Assembly (NCBI GenBank): GCA_017407705.1
Contig: JAFQWA010000001.1
Coordinates: forward strand, 1 to 40,343
Length of the DNA stretch: 40,343 nucleotides
Direction: 5' to 3'
Origin: Clostridia bacterium
Lineage (GTDB): Bacteria; Bacillota; Clostridia; Oscillospirales; Acutalibacteraceae
Part shown: piece by piece, positions 17,761-24,767 of the stretch
Layout of the letters: each line of letters starts with the position of its first letter
Numbering within the stretch: the stretch's first letter is position 1
Translations under genes and position numbers: made by a program
The notes under the pieces: model-generated
The model's input: the letters and a program-made list of their open reading frames with translations, nothing else
Databases searched by the model: none
What the model was told of the DNA's origin: nothing

Positions 17761-18360
17761 CTAAAATTTAGTAAACTCGTTTATGGGGAAAATTCTGAAA
17801 ATAGCTTTACCTAAAATATATCTTTCATCAATAACACCGATATCATCGGCTCTGCTGTCGTGGGAACCGTAACGGTTATCGCCCATAGTAAATACATATC
17901 CCTGAGGTACCTCTACGGGGCCGTCCATGTCCTTGTTGTCAGTAGGTGTTTTGGTGTAAGGCTCATCAATTTCCTTGCCGTCAACGTATACCTTACCGTC
18001 TTTAACCTCAACTGTTTGTCCGCCTACAGCAACAATACGTTTCACTAAAGGCTTGTTAAAGTCGGTAATAATCATATCCTTATCATTTTCATGGTTTCGG
18101 GAAATAATAACTATATCCCCTTGTTTTGGTGTGTAATTAAAATGGGAAATTATCAACTTATCGTCCTGAAAAAGAGTATTTTCCATAGACTCGCCTTCAA
18201 CACCCACAATACCAAAGAAAAATGTAAACAGCAAAATTACCGCAAACATAGAAAAAACTGCGGAATCCAACCATTCATATATGTAAGAAACTGCTTTTTT
18301 CAAAGGAGATTTCTCTTTTTTAGGATAATTATGTTCTTTGTTTTCCAACAACCAAATCAC
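17761..18360 (-). CDS. lepB: Signal peptidase I
   Basis: Membrane-bound serine protease that releases exported proteins from their signal peptides. One N-terminal transmembrane helix (about 35-53) anchors it; the Ser/Lys dyad is S58 (GESMENTL) and K107 (PLVKRIVAVGG), and MGDNRYGSHDSR is the C-terminal box. About 199 residues with a GTG start at 18360; no strong ribosome site is seen there, but there is no alternative before the membrane helix. It would process the GH16 protein, among others. Confidence 0.94.
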   Translation of the reverse strand: MIWLLENKEHNYPKKEKSPLKKAVSYIYEWLDSAVFSMFAVILLFTFFFGIVGVEGESMENTLFQDDKLIISHFNYTPKQGDIVIISRNHENDKDMIITDFNKPLVKRIVAVGGQTVEVKDGKVYVDGKEIDEPYTKTPTDNKDMDGPVEVPQGYVFTMGDNRYGSHDSRADDIGVIDERYILGKAIFRIFPINEFTKF

Positions 18361-18383
18361 CGCTTTAAATATTATAATATAAC

Positions 18384-18392
18384 ATTATATCA
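18384..18392 (-). promoter_or_regulatory. Extended -10 promoter of lepB
   Basis: TGATATAAT on the minus strand (TATAAT at 18384-18389), 24 bases before the lepB start, with no recognisable -35. A second TATAAT at 18371-18376 overlaps the likely start region. It separates lepB-rbgA-rnhB-yraN from rplS. Confidence 0.5.
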
Positions 18393-18419
18393 CAAACTAA
18401 TTAAAAATAAAAGATAAAA

Positions 18420-18437
18420 GGGACGAAAATTCGTCCC
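18420..18437. terminator. Terminator of rplS
   Basis: GGGACGAA (18420-18427) pairs with TTCGTCCC (18430-18437) with a two-base loop, flanked by A4 and T7. It ends the rplS message 20 bases past its stop. Confidence 0.85.
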
Positions 18438-18457
18438 TTTTTTTAAACAATTTTAAA

Positions 18458-18802
18458 TTATTTAAGCTTCTGCTTAAGTTTTGCAGCCTTACCAACACGA
18501 TCACGCAGATAGTAGAGCTTGCTACGACGTGTTTTACCGTATTTAACCAGTTCAACCTTATCAACGTTAGGTGAATGAACGGGGAATACACGCTCAACGC
18601 CAACACCGTAAGCAACACGGCGAACTGTAAAGGTTTCAGCGATACCGCTGTTGTTCTTAGCGATAACAGTTCCTTCAAAAATCTGAATTCTCTCTTTCTC
18701 GCCTTCACGAATCTTAACGTGAACCTTTACTGTGGAACCGATTTCGATTTCAGGAGCGTTCTCCTTGATCTGTCCGGCAACCAAATTCTTGATAGCATCC
18801 AT
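18458..18802 (-). CDS. rplS: 50S ribosomal protein L19
   Basis: A 114-residue ribosomal protein at the 30S-50S interface. The family core is clear: [29 protein letters not shown] and [13 protein letters not shown], then [19 protein letters not shown] lies upstream of the ATG. It is transcribed from its own promoter with a structured leader and ends at a strong terminator, apart from lepB. Confidence 0.98.
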   Translation of the reverse strand: MDAIKNLVAGQIKENAPEIEIGSTVKVHVKIREGEKERIQIFEGTVIAKNNSGIAETFTVRRVAYGVGVERVFPVHSPNVDKVELVKYGKTRRSKLYYLRDRVGKAAKLKQKLK

Positions 18803-18940
18803 TTTTCTTTCCTCCTATTTATTACCAGACATTCATACCATAATCATTTGCTTTATGCAGAGGACTGTCCGCTTCAATGTTTAGGCTTTCGCCATCGCAT
18901 TGACCCCACCCGATAGGTTCGGTGAAATCAAAAGCCTAAT
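18803..18940 (-). ncRNA. Structured 5' leader of rplS (candidate L19 leader)
   Basis: About 135 bases lie between the rplS promoter and its ribosome site. An outer nine-base stem pairs TTAGGCTTT (18881-18889) with AAAGCCTAA (18931-18939), enclosing a CCGA/TCGG hairpin (18910-18913 with 18919-18922). Ribosomal protein L19 leaders are a known class of autoregulatory RNA in Firmicutes. That this is one is inferred from position and folding, not from a covariance search. Confidence 0.55.
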
Positions 18941-18941
18941 T

Positions 18942-18970
18942 AGTTTAACACATAACTTTTCAAAATGCAA
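18942..18970 (-). promoter_or_regulatory. Promoter of rplS
   Basis: TTGCAT (18965-18970), 17-base spacer, TAAACT (18942-18947) with TG one base upstream of the -10. The start would fall at about 18935-18939, at the edge of the leader's outer stem. Confidence 0.6.
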
Positions 18971-19010
18971 GTGTTTTTTTACATTTTTTGATTTTATTTT
19001 AACAGTAGCA

Positions 19011-20216
19011 TTATTCGAAAGTAAGTTCACTGCCCGACTCGGCTATAAAACGGGCTTTAAGCACGTTATCAAGCCTTTTATCGTTGTGGTATAATCCACG
19101 TATTACCATATTTTTAACGCCGTGCTGATTGTCACAGCCACGTAAAATTGAAGGAGGCAATTCCTCACCAAAATAATATATATCCTCAGCTACAATGTTT
19201 TTGATAAATCCACGCTCTTCGTCTTTGGAATAATGGGATTTATAAACCTTAAAATCAAACAGCTTCTGCTCAGCATTTTCCACACGGATATTCTTATAAA
19301 GCACGTTACTTACCACTGCCCTATCTCCGTTGTGTATGGTAAATACACCGCCTGACTGCCAACCCTCGTAAACGCAGTGCAAAACGTCGCAATCCACAAA
19401 GGATACGTTGGTTATGTTATCACATCTTGTTTCAAAGCCGATTTCCATAGCATTACCGGGCTTTGTATTCCACATAATACAACCGCTGACCTGAATGTTA
19501 TCGCAATCAGTACAGCCTTCCTGATGGTCGTAATCGGTAGCTTTTACCGAAATACAGTCATCGGCACAGTGGAGAAAACAGTTTTTAATATAAACGTTCT
19601 TGCTGCCCACGGGGTCAATACCGTCACCGTTCACTTCCCAGGTAATGATATTAGCGCCGTCAATAGTTACGTTGTCGCAGTTGATAGGCACGATAGTCCA
19701 GTCAATAGCGCCCACAAAGGTGGTGTCTTTAACAGTAACGTTTTTGCAGGATAGGAATTTTGCCATTCTGCGTTTTTTAGTGCTGATGCCTGTGATGTCG
19801 ATGACACCGGGTCCGCAGACTTCGATATTTTCAGCGTCTTGTGCACTGATATGTGCGTGAAGCACTGCCTTTGCGCCCACATACAGCTTTTCGCCTGATT
19901 TTAATTTTATTTCATCTAAAGTGAACTCACCCTCGTCAAAAAAGTAGGTAAATTCATCTTTGTTAACGCACTGCTTTTTATATGTGAAAATAAAAAGCGG
20001 ATTATGGTTTTCAAACTCAATTATTACTTTACTGCCGGTATTTACAGAAAAATCATTGGCAGCAGATAAATTAAGCTTAAGGGGTCTTATGGATTTAACC
20101 TCAAATTCATCGCAAATACTGATGTTTATAACATCGCTGTCGCTTTCGTAAACAAGATATTCAACACAAGGAAGGCTGTAGGTCTCAACTGTTTTACCGC
20201 AAACTGAAATTTTCAT
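19011..20216 (-). CDS. GH28-like beta-helix glycosidase, cytoplasmic
   Basis: A 401-residue right-handed beta-helix protein without a signal peptide. Residues 196-224 match the polygalacturonase core: NGDGIDP (D198) then ADDCISVK (D219, D220), the same 21-residue spacing as the three catalytic aspartates of fungal GH28. The following motif, normally GHGxSIG, reads PGNAMEIG, so the usual active-site histidine is an asparagine, and no RIK substrate motif is seen. A non-canonical GH28 member acting on imported oligosaccharides is likely, perhaps from pectin or rhamnogalacturonan, but the substrate is unknown. It is 16 bases downstream of the nucleoside-hydrolase-like gene and shares its promoter. 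Confidence 0.75.
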   Translation of the reverse strand: MKISVCGKTVETYSLPCVEYLVYESDSDVINISICDEFEVKSIRPLKLNLSAANDFSVNTGSKVIIEFENHNPLFIFTYKKQCVNKDEFTYFFDEGEFTLDEIKLKSGEKLYVGAKAVLHAHISAQDAENIEVCGPGVIDITGISTKKRRMAKFLSCKNVTVKDTTFVGAIDWTIVPINCDNVTIDGANIITWEVNGDGIDPVGSKNVYIKNCFLHCADDCISVKATDYDHQEGCTDCDNIQVSGCIMWNTKPGNAMEIGFETRCDNITNVSFVDCDVLHCVYEGWQSGGVFTIHNGDRAVVSNVLYKNIRVENAEQKLFDFKVYKSHYSKDEERGFIKNIVAEDIYYFGEELPPSILRGCDNQHGVKNMVIRGLYHNDKRLDNVLKARFIAESGSELTFE

Positions 20217-20232
20217 AATACTCTATCCCTTT

Positions 20233-21093
20233 TTATTTAATCAGATCATCAAGTAAGTCTTTATAATAATCATCGCAGTGGTCTTTTACCACATAACAAT
20301 GCATTCCCTCATCACAAATAGTAAAATAGTTTTCACCGCTTGTGGGGTCTACCTTAGCAGTGCCTCTAAATATGCTATACCCTGCCTTTTTCTCATCACC
20401 CACAATGGCAATGTGCACCAGCATGGGATCCCAGGCAGAGCGACCCTTTGGATGCCCGGTATCGCAGAGAGTTTTGTACAGCTGATCGTTGGCATCAAGC
20501 TTGCCGCCCACCAACACGCTATGACCTATCTCCCAGCCTAAAAACGTAATAGGTGCAGGACAGTTGTCGCATAGATAAGCTCCTGCAACACGGGAACGGT
20601 CGTTACGGATAAAGTTGTTTTCTTTACCGGGATCATCGTCCCACTTTCCTGCCATTACCCAAACCTTAGAAACCTTTTGCTTAAAAAGCTCAGGCTCTCT
20701 TTTTAAAGCCTCTGCCAAAACCTGAGGATAGCCTACTTCAATTATCTCAACCTTACCTTCAGCCTCTTTTAAGGTTTTTATATAAAGCTCAGCAGCGTCA
20801 GGTACTGTGTTGTTTGATCGGGCTGACGGAGTAAGGGATAATGCCAGTCTTTCCTGGTAAGGAGGATTTCCACCAAAATCGGTGGCGGCTTTGTCTAAGC
20901 CTAAGGGTATATTTTCCACACCCTCAAAATGCAGAAAATTTGAAAGTGAGCTGACGGAATGCCCCATACAAGCGTTTATTCCGATACATAAAATTTCAAT
21001 CTCACCTTTTAAATGAGCACGTACAAGCAGTCGCATAGCCACCGCATCGTCGCAGTCTGTCCACCAGTCGGTGCCAACAATAAATTTTCTCAT
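20233..21093 (-). CDS. Nucleoside hydrolase-like (IUNH superfamily) protein
   Basis: A 286-residue protein whose start shows TDWWTDCDDAVAM (D9, D13, D15, D16), aligning with the calcium-binding D-x-x-x-D-x-D-D-A signature of inosine-uridine nucleoside hydrolases. The family's central metal region is represented by VMAGKWDDDP, and FLGWEIGH and WDPM follow. The two tryptophans within the metal loop are unusual. Classic members split ribonucleosides, but many divergent members sit in sugar-use gene sets and probably hydrolyse other N- or O-glycosides. AAAGGAG precedes the ATG at 21093. Pairing with a GH28-like enzyme favours a carbohydrate role; no transporter is nearby. Confidence 0.75.
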   Translation of the reverse strand: MRKFIVGTDWWTDCDDAVAMRLLVRAHLKGEIEILCIGINACMGHSVSSLSNFLHFEGVENIPLGLDKAATDFGGNPPYQERLALSLTPSARSNNTVPDAAELYIKTLKEAEGKVEIIEVGYPQVLAEALKREPELFKQKVSKVWVMAGKWDDDPGKENNFIRNDRSRVAGAYLCDNCPAPITFLGWEIGHSVLVGGKLDANDQLYKTLCDTGHPKGRSAWDPMLVHIAIVGDEKKAGYSIFRGTAKVDPTSGENYFTICDEGMHCYVVKDHCDDYYKDLLDDLIK

Positions 21094-21132
21094 TTAAATA
21101 CTCTCCTTTAACAGGGATAAAATGTTATATAA

Positions 21133-21161
21133 ATTATATCAGTTGGAAATTTGTCCGTCAA
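21133..21161 (-). promoter_or_regulatory. Promoter of the IUNH/GH28-like pair
   Basis: TTGACG (21156-21161), 17 bases, TATAAT (21133-21138) with a TG extension, on the minus strand, 40 bases before the gene. Confidence 0.75.
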
Positions 21162-21209
21162 CAGTAGAATGAATAATAAAATATATTTTTAAAAAATATA
21201 AATTTACCC

Positions 21210-21237
21210 TTGACAAATGAAAAATTTTGGGTATAAT
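21210..21237 (+). promoter_or_regulatory. Promoter of tRNA-Gln
   Basis: Perfect hexamers TTGACA (21210-21215) and TATAAT (21232-21237) with a 16-base spacer, 33 bases ahead of the tRNA. Confidence 0.8.
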
Positions 21238-21269
21238 AGTTTTTGTCGCTTGAAAAAGTAAATAAATTT

Positions 21270-21343
21270 TGCGGAATTGTGTAAGGGTAGCACGGCAGAC
21301 TCTGACTCTGTTTGTCTGGGTTCAAATCCTAGTTCCGCAGCCA
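21270..21343 (+). tRNA. tRNA-Gln (anticodon CUG)
   Basis: A 74-base cloverleaf. The acceptor stem starts U1-A72, as expected for tRNA-Gln, with TGCGGAA paired to TTCCGCA. The D stem is GTG/CAC, the anticodon stem GCAGA/TCTGT with loop CTCTGAC giving anticodon CTG, and the T arm CTGGG-TTCAAAT-CCTAG. Discriminator G and an encoded CCA end at 21343. It reads CAG codons. It stands alone behind its own promoter and terminator. Confidence 0.96.
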
Positions 21344-21376
21344 AAAACCTTCTCGGACGAAGTTCGGGAAGGTTTT
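21344..21376 (+). terminator. Terminator of tRNA-Gln
   Basis: AAAACCTTC (21344-21352) pairs with GAAGGTTTT (21368-21376), followed by ACTTTTT. It abuts the CCA end. Confidence 0.75.
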
Positions 21377-21466
21377 ACTTTTTCACTCTTCACTTTTCAC
21401 TTTTCACTAAATCGGTCCGATAAGGTTTTTGGAAGTAATAAGTAATAGTGAATAGTGAAGAAGTAA
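21377..21466. repeat. TTCACT-rich imperfect hairpin repeat
   Basis: The left half carries four near-tandem TTCACT units at six- to eight-base steps (21382-21409); the right half (21431-21464) carries the complementary AGTGAA/AGTAAT units. The arms would fold into an imperfect stem of about 32 bp around an ATCGGTCCGATAAGG loop. It is non-coding and may be a small mobile or expandable repeat. Only one copy is in this window. Confidence 0.5.
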
Positions 21467-21470
21467 GGTA

Positions 21471-21499
21471 GCGTTTTGCTTGAACAAAACGCATTTTTT
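21471..21499 (+). terminator. Hairpin with T tract ahead of the membrane protein gene
   Basis: GCGTTTTG (21471-21478) pairs with CAAAACGC (21485-21492), then A and T6. It is a good intrinsic terminator in form, 70 bases before the next ORF, and may back up the tRNA terminator or act as an attenuator. Confidence 0.6.
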
Positions 21500-21560
21500 A
21501 TTTTAATGTTGAAAAGTAACAGACTTTATACTACAATAGCCTTAGAAAGGCGGTGGCTGT

Positions 21561-21959
21561 ATGAAAAAGCTATTGATAAAAATTCCCGCAATTATTGCCA
21601 TGATCATAAGTGCTATCAGTTTTGGATTTATGATAGTGTCTTTAATAGCAACATTTACTGAATCTTCTGTTGATAATGGTATAAGCGATTCCTTTAGATT
21701 TTGGGCGTATGGCGTAATTTTTGCAATTTTTAGTGTGATTTTCTATTTTATAGATGCTGTATTTTTGATCATAAAAGCATTTAAGAAAATTAATCCTATA
21801 ATCAATGCCATACTGTCCGTAATGCTTATCGGCGCCATTCCCATGGTTATAATTTTCGGTGGTGGACTTGGCATCAACATTTACATTTGGAATGCTTATT
21901 ATTTAGCAATTTTTATACTTGAAATTGTATCCACTGTTAAACATATAAAAATGAATTAG
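21561..21959 (+). CDS. Small four-helix membrane protein, unknown
   Basis: A 132-residue hydrophobic protein with about four transmembrane segments (near 8-31, 46-72, 77-100, 108-127) and short charged loops; a basic start (MKKLLIKIP) and basic end. GAAAGG lies 12-17 bases before the ATG, a rather long spacing. No family is recognised. It stands alone between a hairpin and a strong terminator, so nothing in the context tells its role. Length and codon use look genuine. Confidence 0.6.
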   Translation: MKKLLIKIPAIIAMIISAISFGFMIVSLIATFTESSVDNGISDSFRFWAYGVIFAIFSVIFYFIDAVFLIIKAFKKINPIINAILSVMLIGAIPMVIIFGGGLGINIYIWNAYYLAIFILEIVSTVKHIKMN

Positions 21960-21973
21960 AAATATATATTATT

Positions 21974-22007
21974 TAACCCCCTGCTGTGTTTTCAGCAAGG
22001 GGTTTAA
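21974..22007. terminator. Bidirectional terminator, membrane protein / acyl-CoA synthetase
   Basis: CCCCTGCTG and CAGCAAGGGG arms with flanking TTAA/TTTAA, a six-base loop and T7 on the plus strand. It lies 14 bases after one stop and six bases from the opposing stop. Confidence 0.85.
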
Positions 22008-22012
22008 TTTTT

Positions 22013-23689
22013 TTATTTCTCCGAATCTGTCTGACGGATTTTGTTTCTTCTTATTTTACCTGAAATCGTTTTAGGAAGTTCTTCAACATACTCCACGATT
22101 CGGGGGTATTTATAAGGTGCAGTAACCTTTTTAACGTGGTTCTGCAGCTCTTTTGTAAGCTCGTCCGACGCTGTAAAGCCTTTTGCCAAAACAATAGTTG
22201 CTTTAACTACCTGTCCTCTCATAGGATCCTCTGCAGCGGTAATAGCGCATTCCAAAACAGCGGGATGCTCAAGCAGTGCACTTTCTACTTCAAAAGGTCC
22301 GATACGGTAGCCTGAGCATTTGATAACGTCGTCATTTCTGCCAACAAACCAATAGTAGCCGTCTTCATCACGCCAAGCCATATCACCTGTGTTATAAACG
22401 CCGTCGTGCCAACACTTGTTAGTGATTTCCTCATCCTGATAATAGCCTAAGAACAGACCTGTAGGATGCTTTTTATCGGTACCGGTAATGCAAATAGCAC
22501 CTACCTCACCGTCTTCACAAAGCTTGTTATTTTCATCTCTTAATTCAATGCCGTAAAGGGGTGAAGGCTTACCCATAGAGCCGGGTTTTACATCAAACCA
22601 ACCGTAGTTTGCAAGCAAAACTGAAGTTTCCGACTGGCCAAAGCCTTCGTGAAGCTCCATACCAAGCTTGGATTTTATCTGATGATAAACTTCAGGGTTT
22701 AAAGGCTCACCTGCAACGCAGGAATGTTTAACAAAGCTAAAATCAACGCCACTGAGATCCTCTTTAATAAGATATCTGTAAATGGTAGCAGGCGCACAGA
22801 AGGTTGTGGGTTTAATAAGACTGATTGCTTTAAGCATTAAATCAGGTACGAATTTATCAGTATCGTAAGCACCGACAGCAGCGCCGCTGATCCACTGACC
22901 GTAGATCTTGCCCCAAGCAAACTTTGCCCAGCCTGAATCCGACTGAGTAAGGTGTATCTTATCGTTTTGTACCTGCTGCCAGTATTTTGCAGTAACAATA
23001 TGTCCAAGGGGTAATGAATGGTTGTGCAAAACCATTTTAGGCATACCTGACGTACCGCTGGAGAAATAAATAAGCATATTATCGGTGACTTTAGTGTCTG
23101 CATCAGTGCCGACAGGACGTTCATAAACGCTTGAAGCATCCTTCATAAGGTCACGGAAATTATGAAATCCCTCAACTTTATTATCACCAACCACTGCAAC
23201 GTTTTCAACTGACTGGCATTTAGGCAGTGAGTCCTTAATGCTGTTAAGCAGAAAATCGTCATCAGTGGAAACTATCATTTTAACGTTGGCAGCGTTGCAA
23301 CGGTAAACAATATCCTTAGGCTTAAGCTGATATGTGCCGGGAATACAGACAGCACCAAGCTTACAAAGGGCGGTAATGCACCACCATACCTCAGGATGCT
23401 GCTTTAAGATAAGCATAACGACGTCGCCTTTTTTAATGCCCAAGCTTTTGAAAACATTAACAGCTTTGTTGGAAAGCTCTTTTGCATCTTTGAAGGTGTA
23501 TGTACTAAGTTTTAAATCGTCGTTACACCAAACAAGTGCTTTTTTATCGGGCTGAATTCTTGCCCATTCATCAACAATATCAAAGCCGAAGTTAAAGTCA
23601 CTAGGAACGTTGACGGAATAATTATTCAAAAAATCCTCATAAGAGTCAAACTCAATACGGGGCAAATACCTTTTTAACAACTCGCTCAT
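22013..23689 (-). CDS. AMP-forming acyl-CoA synthetase (medium-chain type)
   Basis: A 558-residue ANL-superfamily ligase that activates a carboxylic acid to an acyl-adenylate and then its CoA thioester. Motifs run YFSSGTSGMPK (phosphate loop), GFGQSET, YNTGDMAWRDEDGYYWFVGR and the C-terminal LPKTISGKIRR with the catalytic lysine. The pattern is that of medium-chain/acetyl-type synthetases; the acid cannot be told. AAGGAG is eight bases before the ATG. It follows the XRE-cupin gene by 12 bases, a pairing seen in many Clostridia, where the regulator probably senses the substrate or product. Confidence 0.92.
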   Translation of the reverse strand: MSELLKRYLPRIEFDSYEDFLNNYSVNVPSDFNFGFDIVDEWARIQPDKKALVWCNDDLKLSTYTFKDAKELSNKAVNVFKSLGIKKGDVVMLILKQHPEVWWCITALCKLGAVCIPGTYQLKPKDIVYRCNAANVKMIVSTDDDFLLNSIKDSLPKCQSVENVAVVGDNKVEGFHNFRDLMKDASSVYERPVGTDADTKVTDNMLIYFSSGTSGMPKMVLHNHSLPLGHIVTAKYWQQVQNDKIHLTQSDSGWAKFAWGKIYGQWISGAAVGAYDTDKFVPDLMLKAISLIKPTTFCAPATIYRYLIKEDLSGVDFSFVKHSCVAGEPLNPEVYHQIKSKLGMELHEGFGQSETSVLLANYGWFDVKPGSMGKPSPLYGIELRDENNKLCEDGEVGAICITGTDKKHPTGLFLGYYQDEEITNKCWHDGVYNTGDMAWRDEDGYYWFVGRNDDVIKCSGYRIGPFEVESALLEHPAVLECAITAAEDPMRGQVVKATIVLAKGFTASDELTKELQNHVKKVTAPYKYPRIVEYVEELPKTISGKIRRNKIRQTDSEK

Positions 23690-23701
23690 TAAAATATCTC
23701 C

Positions 23702-24256
23702 TTAAGCCATCTCATTGATAATAGTCAAAAATTCTGCATCACCGTCAACGGCTTCCTGACCGTGAGGCACTGTGGGGTCAAAATAAATGGAGTCACCGGC
23801 GCAAAGCTCATAAGACTTGCTGCCCACTGTCACTCGCACCTTACCCTTAGTAACAAAGTTAAACTCCTGACCGGGATGTGATACAAGCTTAGGTGCTTTA
23901 TCACTTGCTTCCAAAGAAACTAACATAGGCTCCATTACCCTGCCTTTGTAATTATAAGCAAGGGATGCAAAGGAATATCCGGGATAACGGTCAACGCTGA
24001 TACCGTTGCCGCTTCTTACAACACAGCTACGCTGCATTCTGGGAGCCTCACCTGTAAGCAATACAGTAAAGTCCACACCCATTAAAGAAGCAATCTGATA
24101 CAGAGCGCTGATGGGAATATCAACACTACCGTCTTCATAGCCTTTATATACGTCAGCAGTAACGTCTATCTTTTCTGCTACCTCTTCAACAGTTAAATCA
24201 AGAATATCTCTGAGTTCTCTGATTCTGTCAGGAATATGTTTTAATTGCTCGTTCAT
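23702..24256 (-). CDS. XRE-family regulator with cupin sensor domain
   Basis: 184 residues: a helix-turn-helix of the Cro/CI type (about 12-65, LTVEEVAEKIDV and YKGYEDGSVDIPIS) joined to a C-terminal cupin barrel (about 110-184) with HPGQEFNFVTKG and DSIYFDPTVPHG. The cupin would bind a small ligand, often with a metal. It is first in a two-gene operon with the acyl-CoA synthetase and likely controls it from the promoter at 24301-24329. AAGGAGG precedes the start by nine bases. Confidence 0.92.
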   Translation of the reverse strand: MNEQLKHIPDRIRELRDILDLTVEEVAEKIDVTADVYKGYEDGSVDIPISALYQIASLMGVDFTVLLTGEAPRMQRSCVVRSGNGISVDRYPGYSFASLAYNYKGRVMEPMLVSLEASDKAPKLVSHPGQEFNFVTKGKVRVTVGSKSYELCAGDSIYFDPTVPHGQEAVDGDAEFLTIINEMA

Positions 24257-24300
24257 ATATAAGATCCTCCTTAAATGGATAAAAAGCCACTATTTGATAC

Positions 24301-24329
24301 ATTATACCAACTTTTTTTCGTTTTGGCAA
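24301..24329 (-). promoter_or_regulatory. Promoter of the XRE-cupin/acyl-CoA synthetase operon
   Basis: TTGCCA (24324-24329), 17 bases, TATAAT (24301-24306) on the minus strand, with the start about 38 bases before the gene. No clear operator palindrome was seen. Confidence 0.75.
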
Positions 24330-24358
24330 CTATTAAAATAAAAACAAATATATTGAAA

Positions 24359-24384
24359 AACTGCTGTGATAATTCACAGCAGTT
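24359..24384. terminator. Terminator of acpP
   Basis: An 11-bp perfect stem AACTGCTGTGA (24359-24369) with its complement at 24374-24384, four-base loop, then TTTTTC on the minus strand. It starts six bases after the acpP stop. Confidence 0.88.
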
Positions 24385-24390
24385 CTAACT

Positions 24391-24618
24391 TTACTGATTT
24401 TTTTCGATATAGTTAACGATGTCACCAACAGTTTTAAGATTATCTGCTTCCTCTTCGGGGAATTCCATTGAGAACTCATCTTCCAGTGACATGATAAGAT
24501 CAACAACGTCCAGACTGTCAGCATTAAGATCATCAATAATATTAGACTCCATAGTAACTTCAGAATCATCAAGACTCAACTGATCAACAAGGATTTCTTT
24601 AACTTTTTCAAATACCAT
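24391..24618 (-). CDS. acpP: Acyl carrier protein
   Basis: A 75-residue acidic protein that carries fatty-acid intermediates on phosphopantetheine. The attachment serine is S35 in LNADSLDVVDL. The ATG at 24618 has GGAGG eight bases upstream; an in-frame start five codons earlier lies on top of that site. It stands alone with its own promoter and terminator, not next to fab genes, which could mean it is one of several carrier proteins. Confidence 0.94.
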   Translation of the reverse strand: MVFEKVKEILVDQLSLDDSEVTMESNIIDDLNADSLDVVDLIMSLEDEFSMEFPEEEADNLKTVGDIVNYIEKNQ

Positions 24619-24661
24619 ATAAAGGACCTCCAAAAAAATATTATTTGTCGCCTGATTCGGG

Positions 24662-24691
24662 TGGACAAAATATGTAAATTTATGATATAAT
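24662..24691 (+). promoter_or_regulatory. Promoter of the aro cluster (aroE-aroK)
   Basis: TGGACA (24662-24667), 18 bases, TATAAT (24686-24691) with a TG extension. The start would be near 24698, giving a leader of about 70 bases. It faces the acpP promoter, with the two start sites within about five bases. Confidence 0.7.
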
Positions 24692-24707
24692 GATTATCAC
24701 TTAATAA

Positions 24708-24736
24708 ATAATATGTTGTGTTTGTCACTTTGTCAA
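24708..24736 (-). promoter_or_regulatory. Promoter of acpP
   Basis: TTGACA (24731-24736), 17 bases, TATTAT (24708-24713) on the minus strand, start near 24701. It lies inside the untranslated leader of aroE and points back across the aroE promoter. Confidence 0.8.
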
Positions 24737-24767
24737 TAGATTTTTTTAAAATTTTGAGGTGAAAGTT

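Noticed and set aside
21377-21466. CRISPR array
   Set aside because: The TTCACT units are too short and have no spacers; no cas genes in the window.
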